Part shown: positions 34,366 to 42,126 of the stretch, in pieces
Layout: each line of letters begins with the position of its first letter
How positions within the stretch are numbered: position 1 is the first letter of the stretch
NCBI GenBank assembly: GCA_023265625.1
Contig: JAHFST010000009.1
Coordinates: forward strand, 1-64,000
DNA: 64,000 bases
Origin: Deltaproteobacteria bacterium
Lineage (GTDB): Bacteria > UBA10199 > JACPAL01 > JAHFST01
Reading direction: 5' to 3'
Program-made: the position numbers and the translations under genes
Notes under the pieces: model-generated
Told to the model about the DNA's origin: nothing
What the model saw: the letters and a program-made list of their open reading frames with translations, nothing else
Database searches by the model: none

Positions 34366-35658
34366 TCATTCTTCTTCCTTCAAATCAGAAAGATATTTTT
34401 TCAACATTTCAAACCACAAGAGGTTGGAGATTCCCACCATAAGGGCCATAAAACCATCTTTGACGCCGATCAAATCAAATCCAAAAAGGTGTCTCAGGCC
34501 TGGAATCAGTAAAATAAGGGTCAAAAATAAACAGGCCAATCCCACCAGGGCCCAAAGGATGTTATTTCGAACATGTCCCGTGTGAATGACGGTTTGGACC
34601 AAGGATCGGTTTGTCAGGATCAAACCAAGATTGGAGACAATAAGGCTCATAAAGGCCGCGGCCCGAGCCACGATTGACACCGACTGGATTTTCATCCGCA
34701 AAGTGGCCTCGTCCATTTTTTCCATTTCCTCTCCAGTCAGGATCTTGTCAAAATCTTGCAAGCCGATTTCCCGGGCAATGTGACGTGCGGTGCCGGGATA
34801 ATCGCCCGTGATCATCATCACACGAATACCGGCTTGTTCGCATTCACGAATGGCTTGGGGCACTTCGGGACGAATCGGATCCAAGAGACCCAACAGACCG
34901 ACAAATTCGAAATTAAAATCATGCTGGTCTACCGGGAGGGTCTTTTTTGAAAATCGCGCCCGGGCAACCCCCAACAGCCGCAACCCCTGATCGGCCATTT
35001 CTTGAATGAGGCGCTCCCAATGTTGCCGTTCGTTTAGATCCAAATGGCACAGGTCAATGATAGCCTCGGGGGCCCCTTTGGCGGCAATGCAGTAATCAAC
35101 GCCATCCGGTGACATCCAAACGCAGGACATGGCCAGGAGGCGGGCAGACAGCGGATACTCCCGCACCAACTCCCAATCGTCATGCAGGTGTTCCGTTCCT
35201 GAGAGACCGGCCAAGGCCGACTCCCGAATGGCTTTTTCCATGGGATCAAACGGGTCTTTGTGACTGGCCAGCACGGCATATTCCTCAAGTACATGGAACT
35301 CCTCTGGCAAAGATTGCAGATCATGGGCCAGTTTCATTTCATGATCTCGCGTTCGCAGAGACTGCAGAAACATCCGATTTTCCGTCAGGGTGCCCGTCTT
35401 GTCGACGCAGAGGATGGTGGTGGTCCCCAAATTTTCAACCGCCGGCACGCGGCGAGTCAGAACATTCTTTTTGGAGATACGCCAGGCACCCATCGCAAAA
35501 AAGAGGAGGAACATTGGTTCCCGAAAAATTCCCCACAGGATGGCCCCAAAACCGCGTCGCCGAGAGGATGGCAATTCATTCGGACCATATGCCTTCAATC
35601 TCGCATCAGCCTCTATTTCGGAAAGTCCAACGAACGTGTCATTGCCTTGAATCGTCAT
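34366..35658 (-). CDS. P-type cation ATPase with two large in-frame internal deletions (430 aa)
   Basis: Homologues of this Ca2+-ATPase-like branch are roughly twice as long. The N-terminal cytoplasmic tail and first helix (REPMFLLFFA) join directly to the end of TM4 (GAWRISKKNVLTRRVPAVE). The actuator domain and TM2-TM4 are therefore missing. The phosphorylation motif CVDKTGTLTEN and the nucleotide domain are intact. After VSIVARA the sequence jumps to NLGLILTNRS, losing the GDGVNDAPAL hinge and several helices. Pumping is impossible by known mechanism. Both junctions keep the frame, so it may be decaying, a retained nucleotide-binding fragment, or an assembly error. Confidence 0.8.
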   Translation of the reverse strand: MTIQGNDTFVGLSEIEADARLKAYGPNELPSSRRRGFGAILWGIFREPMFLLFFAMGAWRISKKNVLTRRVPAVENLGTTTILCVDKTGTLTENRMFLQSLRTRDHEMKLAHDLQSLPEEFHVLEEYAVLASHKDPFDPMEKAIRESALAGLSGTEHLHDDWELVREYPLSARLLAMSCVWMSPDGVDYCIAAKGAPEAIIDLCHLDLNERQHWERLIQEMADQGLRLLGVARARFSKKTLPVDQHDFNFEFVGLLGLLDPIRPEVPQAIRECEQAGIRVMMITGDYPGTARHIAREIGLQDFDKILTGEEMEKMDEATLRMKIQSVSIVARAAAFMSLIVSNLGLILTNRSLVQTVIHTGHVRNNILWALVGLACLFLTLILLIPGLRHLFGFDLIGVKDGFMALMVGISNLLWFEMLKKYLSDLKEEE

Positions 35659-35711
35659 AATTTATCAATATGGATGGAGGTTAAATCTTACTTGTTTCCA
35701 ACAAACTGTAC

Positions 35712-35727
35712 CTTGACGGGGGTCATG
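35712..35727. promoter_or_regulatory. TGA-N6-TCA dyad between divergent ATPase and nuclease genes
   Basis: CTTGA-CGGGGG-TCATG is centred about 61-64 bp from both divergent start codons, a position suited to shared activation by a Crp/Fnr-type regulator. It shares its TCATG half with the dyad at 37631. Confidence 0.4.
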
Positions 35728-35782
35728 ATTCTAGCTGAGCTCCATCATAGAAAATGATTCGGATTCCTTTTAGGATTACGCC

Positions 35783-37147
35783 ATGAATTCCTTGCAAATC
35801 CAATTCATCGGCGCCACAGGCACAGTGACTGGCTCGAAGTATCTCCTAACCAGCGACAAAAATAAGTTTCTCGTGGACTGCGGTCTGTTTCAAGGTTTCA
35901 AGGTCTTGCGCCTCCGAAACTGGAACCCCCTACCTTTCGATCCCAAAGACATAGAGGCTGTCATTCTGACTCATGCCCACATCGATCACAGCGGGTACCT
36001 TCCCCTTCTCGTAAAGAACGGTTTCCGCGGCAAGATTTACGCAACTCGAGGAACGGCCGCCCTTTGCAAAATCCTGCTGCCCGATGCGGGTCACTTGCAA
36101 GAAGAGGATGCCGTTTTTTTAAACCGACACAAGCTTTCCAAACACAAGCCGGCTCTTCCTTTGTATACGGAGGCAGATGCCATCAAATCGCTGGAGAGTC
36201 TTGTGCCCGTTGACTGGGGCAAGAAAATCTCCCTGACGCCCAACCTTGACTTTGAGTTATTTCCGGCTGGACATATTGTTGGGGCAGCCATGGCAAGGTT
36301 CGTTTCTCGGAAATCTCGCATTACGTTTACAGGCGATTTAGGCCGGCCAAACAACATCATCATGTCACCACCCTCCCCTCTCCCCGAGACCGATTATCTG
36401 GTCATTGAATCCACTTATGGGAATCGAAACCATCCCCCAGAAGATCCTCGAAAAACGCTGCAAGATATCATTTCCAAAACCGTTGCCAGGGGTGGATCTG
36501 TGCTCATTCCTTCCTTTGCCGTCGGGCGTGCCCAAGAGATCCTCTATCTCATTTATCAATTAAAGATAAAAAAAGAGATCCCCAATATCCCCATCTACCT
36601 CAACAGCCCCATGTCGGTTCAGGCGACAAAAATTTATTGCGATTTTCATGACGAACACCGGATAACGTCTGGCGATTGTGAGGCCATGTGCCATACCGCC
36701 CACTTCATCACGACCGTCGAAGAATCCCGACGATTGAATACTCAAAAACAACCCTGTGTCATCCTCTCGGCCTCCGGCATGGCAACCGGAGGACGAGTTT
36801 TGCACCATCTTAAATTTCTGGCCCCAAATCCGAAAAACTCCATTCTCCTAGTCGGCTTTCAGGCTGCGGGGACACGTGGTGACGCCCTGGTTCACGGTGT
36901 CGACCATATCAAGATTCATGGGGAGATGATCCCTGTAAAGGCCCAGGTTGCAACGTTAGATTCGCTCTCAGCGCACGCCGATGCGAACGAAATTTTAAAC
37001 TGGCTTCGACACTCAAGCCATCCACCCAAAATAACCTTCATCACTCACGGCGAACCGCTGGCCAGTGATGCCTTGCGAAAAAAAATCGAGCAAGATCTTG
37101 GCTGGACTTGCCATGTCCCAGACTATCTCGAAACCCGCGATCTGTAA
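35783..37147 (+). CDS. Metallo-beta-lactamase/beta-CASP ribonuclease-like protein
   Basis: COG1236-type RNA exo/endonuclease related to CPSF73. Metal ligands: THAHIDHSG near residue 63, GHIVGAA near 157, FTGDLGR near 176. The beta-CASP and RMMBL parts follow (IPSFAVGRAQE, SASGMATGGRVLHHL, SLSAHADANEI, THGEPLASDALR). At 454 aa it is complete. The RNA target is unknown. Homologues are often found in low-oxygen/stress islands with Usp and P-type ATPase genes, as here. It shares a divergent gap with the deleted ATPase gene and overlaps the K+ channel gene tail-to-tail. Confidence 0.9.
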   Translation: MNSLQIQFIGATGTVTGSKYLLTSDKNKFLVDCGLFQGFKVLRLRNWNPLPFDPKDIEAVILTHAHIDHSGYLPLLVKNGFRGKIYATRGTAALCKILLPDAGHLQEEDAVFLNRHKLSKHKPALPLYTEADAIKSLESLVPVDWGKKISLTPNLDFELFPAGHIVGAAMARFVSRKSRITFTGDLGRPNNIIMSPPSPLPETDYLVIESTYGNRNHPPEDPRKTLQDIISKTVARGGSVLIPSFAVGRAQEILYLIYQLKIKKEIPNIPIYLNSPMSVQATKIYCDFHDEHRITSGDCEAMCHTAHFITTVEESRRLNTQKQPCVILSASGMATGGRVLHHLKFLAPNPKNSILLVGFQAAGTRGDALVHGVDHIKIHGEMIPVKAQVATLDSLSAHADANEILNWLRHSSHPPKITFITHGEPLASDALRKKIEQDLGWTCHVPDYLETRDL

Positions 37148-37593
37148 TTTTTCTCTTCTATTCGATCTAACCGCTTGAGGATCTCATGAAGATTTTTGAC
37201 AATCTGCGCTTGCTCTTTTCCCTCTAGCCTCATCTCTTTCTCCAAAGGGGCCATCTCTTCCTCCACTTCCTGTCTCATCAAAATCATCAAAAGGACTCCA
37301 GTGAAGCTGATAAAGAGCACCGTCCCGGTATACATAAGAGCGATCCCGATCAAGCGACCTAGAAAAGTTTGAGGAAGGATATCTCCGTAGGCCACCGTCG
37401 TAATGGTGGAAATACCCCACCAAAGGGCATCAAAATAGTTTTTCATCTGGGAGTTCGGCCCCTTTTCCAACTGGTAAACAGCGAATGTCGCCGCAACAAG
37501 GATGCCATTACCGACTACCGTCAAATAGATGAAGGTCGGGTGGAGAAAAATCCTCATGAGATTTCGAGTCTCTCTTTTGAGAAGTTTTAGCAT
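37123..37593 (-). CDS. Two-transmembrane potassium channel
   Basis: The architecture is TM1 (FIYLTVVGNGILVAATFAVY), pore helix with selectivity filter TTVAYGD (canonical TVGYGD with Ala for the first Gly), TM2 (LIGIALMYTGTVLFISFTGVLLMIL), then a charged coiled-coil tail of about 50 residues. It has no RCK domain. At 156 aa it is a KcsA-like minimal channel. Its 3' end overlaps the nuclease gene by 25 bases. The Ala variant occurs in some bacterial channels, but selectivity is unproven. Confidence 0.85.
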   Translation of the reverse strand: MLKLLKRETRNLMRIFLHPTFIYLTVVGNGILVAATFAVYQLEKGPNSQMKNYFDALWWGISTITTVAYGDILPQTFLGRLIGIALMYTGTVLFISFTGVLLMILMRQEVEEEMAPLEKEMRLEGKEQAQIVKNLHEILKRLDRIEEKNYRSRVSR

Positions 37594-37630
37594 GATTTTG
37601 GAGACTCATATTACCCGGCACAAAGGGATT

Positions 37631-37652
37631 AAACATGACATTACTCATGTTT
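37631..37652. promoter_or_regulatory. 22-bp perfect dyad, putative Crp-type operator
   Basis: AAACATGA-CATTAC-TCATGTTT has perfect 8-bp arms and the 22-bp length and N6 spacing of Crp/Fnr-family operators. It is centred about 86 bp before the HU gene start and about 48 bp before the divergent K+ channel start. It is the strongest dyad in this cluster. Confidence 0.6.
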
Positions 37653-37727
37653 TTTTCTGCTTAGCGTCATGGAGGGTCGCCGAATCTGATGGCATAAATA
37701 TGACACTTAACCAAACAAGGAGATTTT

Positions 37728-38027
37728 ATGGGACAAGCTATGACCAAAAATCAGATAGTCAGCAAACTCTCAAACGACGCCAAACTTCTCAAAAAAGACG
37801 TCGTCAAATTAATGGACGACCTGGCAGCCCTGGCCCTCAAGGAGGCCAAAAATGGTTTTACGATTCCAGGCTTGGGAAAACTGGTCCTCGCCAATCGTAA
37901 GGCCCGGATGGGTCGTAACCCGCAAACCGGGTTACCCATCAAAATTCCCGCCAAGACGGTTCTTAAATTCCGCGTGGCCAAGGCAGCCAAAGAGCTCCTA
38001 CTGGGTAAAAGCAAGAAACGCCGTTAA
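37728..38027 (+). CDS. HU/IHF-family DNA-binding protein
   Basis: A 99-aa nucleoid protein with the family core: LMDDLAALALKEAKNGFTIPGLGKLVLANRKAR, then MGRNPQTGLPIKIPAKTVLKFR and a basic KSKKRR tail. AAGGAG lies five bases before the ATG. The helical first half gives dimerisation and the arm around GRNPQTG inserts into the minor groove. It probably heads an operon with the cytochrome and diguanylate cyclase genes, 12 and 3 bp apart. Confidence 0.93.
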   Translation: MGQAMTKNQIVSKLSNDAKLLKKDVVKLMDDLAALALKEAKNGFTIPGLGKLVLANRKARMGRNPQTGLPIKIPAKTVLKFRVAKAAKELLLGKSKKRR

Positions 38028-38039
38028 AGGAGACAGGAT

Positions 38040-38456
38040 ATGAAAAAGTTGACATCATTTCTAATAATCTTGGCACTACTTCTCTCGCCTTTTTTAAACG
38101 CTGAAGAACCGAAAGAAATTGGAAAAACCAACTTGAAGGACACCATGATGATGTTGGGACTATATCTTTATGGCCTTAACCGGGAAGTGGCCAGAAAGAC
38201 CCCAGACTATGACGCCATCAAATTTCTTTCGGATTCCGCCGTTAGATACAGCAAGGCCATGAAGACTCTTGAGGGAGATAAACGCTTCCAGAACAATCTG
38301 GACAACATGATTTTGCAGGCGGAGACCCTCAATAAATACAGCGTCAAAAAACATCGCCTTGTCCGGTTCCAGTTTCAGGCCTTCTCAAACAGCTGTGCTG
38401 CCTGCCATACCATGGGTTCAGAACCATACGCGGGGGTGAGAGAGAAAAAAGATTAG
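38040..38456 (+). CDS. Periplasmic cytochrome c'-like haem protein
   Basis: A signal peptide (MKKLTSFLIILALLLSPFLNA) precedes a helical domain with one C-terminal haem-binding motif, SCAACHTMG (CxxCH), near residue 120. The four-helix layout with haem motif near the end is that of cytochromes c', which bind NO or other gases, fitting a stress cluster. At 138 aa it is family length. The function in signalling or detoxification is inferred. It sits directly before the diguanylate cyclase gene, so the pair might act together. Confidence 0.78.
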   Translation: MKKLTSFLIILALLLSPFLNAEEPKEIGKTNLKDTMMMLGLYLYGLNREVARKTPDYDAIKFLSDSAVRYSKAMKTLEGDKRFQNNLDNMILQAETLNKYSVKKHRLVRFQFQAFSNSCAACHTMGSEPYAGVREKKD

Positions 38457-38459
38457 TTT

Positions 38460-39224
38460 ATGAGCTCCAATAAAACAACAGGCTTTCTCGTTGGTCTTCT
38501 CCTGGGATTGGGGGCTCCCCTCGGCGGTCTCCTGTTACATGCGTTATTGCTGCAAAAGTATAATTGGTCGTGGGTTGGGCAGGAGTGGTTCAATCACAGA
38601 TTCTTTTACGGTTATATGGCCGTCACCACGCCGATTGTTTTTTCAGCCTTTGGTTGCTCACTTGGGTGGCTCAGGGATGAGATTCTCTCCAAAAACAAAT
38701 TCCTGGAACATATGAATACCATCCTGCAACGCCGATCGATCTTGGATGACATGACCGGTCTCTACAACCATCGCCACCTCTTGGAGGAGATAAAGAAAGA
38801 GGTTGAACGGGCAAAACGCTATCAAAGGCCGCTCTCCGGCATGATGATCGATCTCGATGATTTTAAGAAAGTTAACGACCATTATGGCCACCTCGTTGGA
38901 GACGAAGTCTTAATAGGGGTTGCTGAAGTCCTGAAAGGAAGTGTTCGCAAAATGGATGTTGTTGGTCGCTACGGAGGTGATGAATTTTTGATCATCCTAC
39001 CAGAAGCAGCGCTGGAGACTACCCGACATATTGCGGAGAGAATTCTCGGCAACTTTCAAGCCCAGCCAATCAGAACCAGCAAAGGTCCTTTGCCCATTAC
39101 AGTCAGCATTGGAAGTTTCCTGTTTAAAGACCCCCAGCTGGTCGACCTAACATCCTTTATTGAAAAAACGGACCAAGCCATGTTTCATGCAAAGGGCGCC
39201 GGTAAGAATAGATTTACTGCCTAA
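38460..39224 (+). CDS. Membrane-bound diguanylate cyclase (GGDEF)
   Basis: Makes cyclic di-GMP from GTP. Two membrane helices (residues ~8-30 and ~52-72) anchor a C-terminal GGDEF domain with intact GGDEF near residue 172. An RKMD inhibitory site lies five residues before it, so product inhibition is likely. A short coiled linker joins the parts. The periplasmic loop is small (~20 residues), so a ligand might be sensed through the partner cytochrome. It ends overlapping the Usp gene by 11 bases tail-to-tail. Confidence 0.92.
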   Translation: MSSNKTTGFLVGLLLGLGAPLGGLLLHALLLQKYNWSWVGQEWFNHRFFYGYMAVTTPIVFSAFGCSLGWLRDEILSKNKFLEHMNTILQRRSILDDMTGLYNHRHLLEEIKKEVERAKRYQRPLSGMMIDLDDFKKVNDHYGHLVGDEVLIGVAEVLKGSVRKMDVVGRYGGDEFLIILPEAALETTRHIAERILGNFQAQPIRTSKGPLPITVSIGSFLFKDPQLVDLTSFIEKTDQAMFHAKGAGKNRFTA

Positions 39225-39729
39225 CGTCGGGTAATGGTAAAATAACCACCGGGCAATTAATTTGATGCAATAAATTAATAATTATTTCTTGTTTTGGGCC
39301 TCCCGTTTTCCCGACCTTCATGCCGACGATGACACAATCGATGTTTTTTTCCTTCACGATGCGGGAAATGACATTGGCCGGTGTTCCCATCTGAGCCACC
39401 GTTTCATAAACCAACTTCCGTTTATAGGGGCTCACGTCGCCCCCTCCACCGGCAAAGCCGGATGGAGTCTTCCCCTCAACGCCGCTTTGCGGCTGGCAAT
39501 TCAATAGTTTCTGAGCGACCTGAAGTGTATTTTTTAACCGTTCCAAGGATTGATTCCGGAGGGCATCATGGGCATTGATAATCTGCGCCGATGCGGCAAG
39601 GGGTACCATGTAGGTTGTCAGCAGGAAGAGCTTGAAATCCCCTTGCACGCCTTCAAGAAATGACACAATTCCCCGAAGGACCCGTTGAGAATCATCATAA
39701 AAATCAATCGGCAATAGGATATTTTTCAT
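39214..39729 (-). CDS. Universal stress protein (UspA family) with an inserted repeat-like segment
   Basis: The Usp opening (KNILLPIDFYDDSQRVLRG) and the nucleotide-binding end (DCVIVGMKVGKTGGPKQEIIINLLHQINCPVVILP) are intact. Residues 83-104 (GVEGKTPSGFAGGGG then DVSPYKR) are a Gly-rich insertion in a loop, encoded by DNA with two overlapping imperfect inverted repeats at 39427-39466. At 171 aa it is longer than usual. It should bind ATP and respond to stress. A TGA-N6-TCA dyad is centred about 82 bp upstream, at the end of the regulator gene. Confidence 0.85.
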   Translation of the reverse strand: MKNILLPIDFYDDSQRVLRGIVSFLEGVQGDFKLFLLTTYMVPLAASAQIINAHDALRNQSLERLKNTLQVAQKLLNCQPQSGVEGKTPSGFAGGGGDVSPYKRKLVYETVAQMGTPANVISRIVKEKNIDCVIVGMKVGKTGGPKQEIIINLLHQINCPVVILPLPDVRQ

Positions 39730-39804
39730 AAATACACGTCTAGCCTCATTATTGAGGTTAAACGGATGCGGGGAACGAAAGAATGACGCGGGACTGAAAA
39801 AGGG

Positions 39805-39818
39805 CTGATATTAATCAG
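39805..39818. promoter_or_regulatory. Fnr-like dyad upstream of usp
   Basis: CTGAT-ATTA-ATCAG is a perfect 14-bp dyad containing TGAT-N4-ATCA, the core of Fnr boxes. It overlaps the last codons of the regulator gene and is centred about 82 bp before the usp ATG. Confidence 0.5.
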
Positions 39819-40873
39819 TATTGGATTTTTTGCAGGGCTTCCGAGTTCAGGATAACGATCTCACGGCCATCAATTTCGATGAGCTTGTGATCCTTAAATT
39901 CACTGAGGGAACGAATCACCGTTTCCGTGGCGGTACCTGCGATACTGGCCAAATCATCACGATTGATGGTTATTCTAAAGTTCTTTTTGCTACCCTCACG
40001 ATAGCGCGCCTCCAACAGCAAAAGGGCTTCGGCCACCTTCTTACGCACCGTGTCATAGGCCAAACTTAAGAGCTGCTGCTCCTTCTCCATCACATGATTG
40101 GCAAGCATCTTCATGAATTGGCCGGCCACATCCCTATTTTTATAGATCAGGGCCAAAAAATCCTCACTGGGGATCTTACAAACCTCCGCGTCATCCATCG
40201 CCATGCAAGAATCGAAATAATCCGCGTTCTTAAGCAACGGGATATAACCAAAAAATTCCCCCGGCTTGAACAAGCCAGTCACATACTCCTTGCCATCTTC
40301 GTGAGTTTTATAGGCCTTCACCTTTCCCTTGTTCAAAAAATAAACATATTGAGGTTTATCCCCTTCATGAAAAACGATTTCATTTTTCCTGTAATGAACC
40401 AAGGGCCTTTTTTGTGAAAGCATCGCAAGGTCTTTGAGCCCCCTGGCCTGATCCATGAATTGATTGAATCCCACAAGATCTTGGGGAAACACCTGCTTCA
40501 TCAGTTCACTTTTCTTCAAACGAATTTCAATCACATTGAGGAGTTCCGTCTCTTCGAAGGGCTTGGTCAGGTAATCATCGGCGCCTAATTCCATCCCCTT
40601 CCTCATCTCACTCTTTTCAGCCTTGGCAGTCAGAAAGATAAACGGAATGCTCGCTGTCTCCGGATGCTTGGACAAAATGTGGATGACCCCATAGCCGTCA
40701 AGCTTGGGCATCATGATATCACAAACGATCAAGTCAGGCTGCCATTTCATGGCAAGCTCCACACCCTCCTTGCCGTCTTTTGCGGTAGTGACTGCGTAAT
40801 GGGCCAGCTCGAGAATCTCGGCCGTATTTTCCCTCATGACCGTGTCGTCTTCTATGAGCAAGATTTTTTTCAT
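39815..40873 (-). CDS. Response regulator: receiver, cyclic-nucleotide-binding and Crp-type helix-turn-helix
   Basis: Residues 1-120 are a receiver with acidic pair ED at 8-9, phospho-acceptor D52 and K near 105. Residues ~145-265 are a cNMP-binding barrel. The C-terminal ~75 residues are a Crp-type winged helix (TINRDDLASIAGTATETVIRSLSEF). The protein merges two-component input with Crp/Fnr-type DNA binding. It is coupled to the histidine kinase by a 4-base overlap and lies next to Usp, haem and K+ channel genes with matching dyads. It probably controls this cluster, which is inference. Confidence 0.92.
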   Translation of the reverse strand: MKKILLIEDDTVMRENTAEILELAHYAVTTAKDGKEGVELAMKWQPDLIVCDIMMPKLDGYGVIHILSKHPETASIPFIFLTAKAEKSEMRKGMELGADDYLTKPFEETELLNVIEIRLKKSELMKQVFPQDLVGFNQFMDQARGLKDLAMLSQKRPLVHYRKNEIVFHEGDKPQYVYFLNKGKVKAYKTHEDGKEYVTGLFKPGEFFGYIPLLKNADYFDSCMAMDDAEVCKIPSEDFLALIYKNRDVAGQFMKMLANHVMEKEQQLLSLAYDTVRKKVAEALLLLEARYREGSKKNFRITINRDDLASIAGTATETVIRSLSEFKDHKLIEIDGREIVILNSEALQKIQY

Positions 40874-42120
40874 GGCTGAATTCCCTCGGGCAAGATTACG
40901 GTAAAGGTGGTACCCTCATTTTCCCGGCTTATATAACTAATGGAACCACCCATCAAGCCAAGATACCGCTTAACGATATTAAGACCCAATCCCGTCCCTT
41001 GAACATTAGTGGCGTTGCGCGCCCGAAAAAACCTCTCAAATAGTTGCCCCTGTTCGACTTCCGGGATCCCAATACCTTCATCCCGAACAATAATGACAAT
41101 CCGTGAATCTTGTTGTTCAATACCAAAATGAACATCCACCCCTTCTGGGGAATATTTCATGGCATTAGAGAGCAAATTGATCAGGACATTCCTCAAAATT
41201 TCCCTATCCAAAACGACTAATTCCTTTCCACCTTGATGTTGGTACAAAATACGTTGCCCTTTTTTCGCCAGAGATTGCATTTCATCAACCAAATCCCTGG
41301 CAAAATCATCCATGGAAAATGAACTCGGGCGACACTCCACCCGTCCCGCCTCCAGTTTATCCAGGGAAAGAAAATCGTTCAAAATATTGGTCAAATTCTG
41401 GACGGAGGACTTGATTGTCTGGATATGCCTACCAATTTTTTCCTTGTCGCCGGACTGATTGTAGCGATCGATGAGCGCTGTTGAAGTCAGGATGCCAGAG
41501 AGCGGCGTGCGAAATTCATGGGACGCCATGGAGACAAAGCGGGATTTGAGCTCGCCCAAATCTTTTTCCTTTTCAAAGGCCCGCCGGACTTCCTGCTCGG
41601 CATTTTTCCTTTGTTCCATTTCATGATTCAGGTTTTCATTCATCTGTTGCAACTCCTGAATCGCTTGCGACAGGGCCTCCGTCCTCTCCTGTACTTTCGT
41701 CTCAAGCTCCTCCGCTAGCCTTTGCAGGCCTTCCTCATCCTTTTTCCTTTTGGAAATATCGCTGACAAAGCTGACTATTTCCTTCTTGTCTCCGATCGTA
41801 TAGGTAGCCAGGCTGATTTCGATGGGGAAGGTGGTACCATCTTTTCTCAGGGCGGAAAGATCCATGCCCAAACCCATCGGTCTGGGACTCGGACGCTGGG
41901 CGTAACCTTCCCGATGCTGGACATGGGTTTTTCGCAACGTGGCGGGAATCAACACCTCGATCTTTTGCCCCACCAATTCCTCCAGCCCATAACCAAAGAG
42001 ACGACTGGCGGACGGGTTGACTTTTTCGATAATTCCCGCGCCATTGGAAATCAAAATACCAATGCTCGCGTTCTCAAACATGGACTCGTAGGCGACGGTG
42101 CTTTCTTCGCGGGAGGTCAT
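40870..42120 (-). CDS. PAS-sensor hybrid-free histidine kinase
   Basis: Residues ~10-135 are a PAS domain (ENASIGILISNGAGIIEKVNPS), followed by a coiled coil to ~185, HisKA with phospho-acceptor SHEFRTPL near residue 198, and HATPase (NVLINLLSNAMKYSP, DEGIGIP, GTGLGLNIVKRY). There is no membrane segment, so it is cytoplasmic. The PAS lacks obvious haem ligands that I could assign. It overlaps the response regulator gene by four bases; the pair is probably cognate. It follows dnaB by six bases. Confidence 0.92.
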   Translation of the reverse strand: MTSREESTVAYESMFENASIGILISNGAGIIEKVNPSASRLFGYGLEELVGQKIEVLIPATLRKTHVQHREGYAQRPSPRPMGLGMDLSALRKDGTTFPIEISLATYTIGDKKEIVSFVSDISKRKKDEEGLQRLAEELETKVQERTEALSQAIQELQQMNENLNHEMEQRKNAEQEVRRAFEKEKDLGELKSRFVSMASHEFRTPLSGILTSTALIDRYNQSGDKEKIGRHIQTIKSSVQNLTNILNDFLSLDKLEAGRVECRPSSFSMDDFARDLVDEMQSLAKKGQRILYQHQGGKELVVLDREILRNVLINLLSNAMKYSPEGVDVHFGIEQQDSRIVIIVRDEGIGIPEVEQGQLFERFFRARNATNVQGTGLGLNIVKRYLGLMGGSISYISRENEGTTFTVILPEGIQP

Positions 42121-42126
42121 AGTTGG

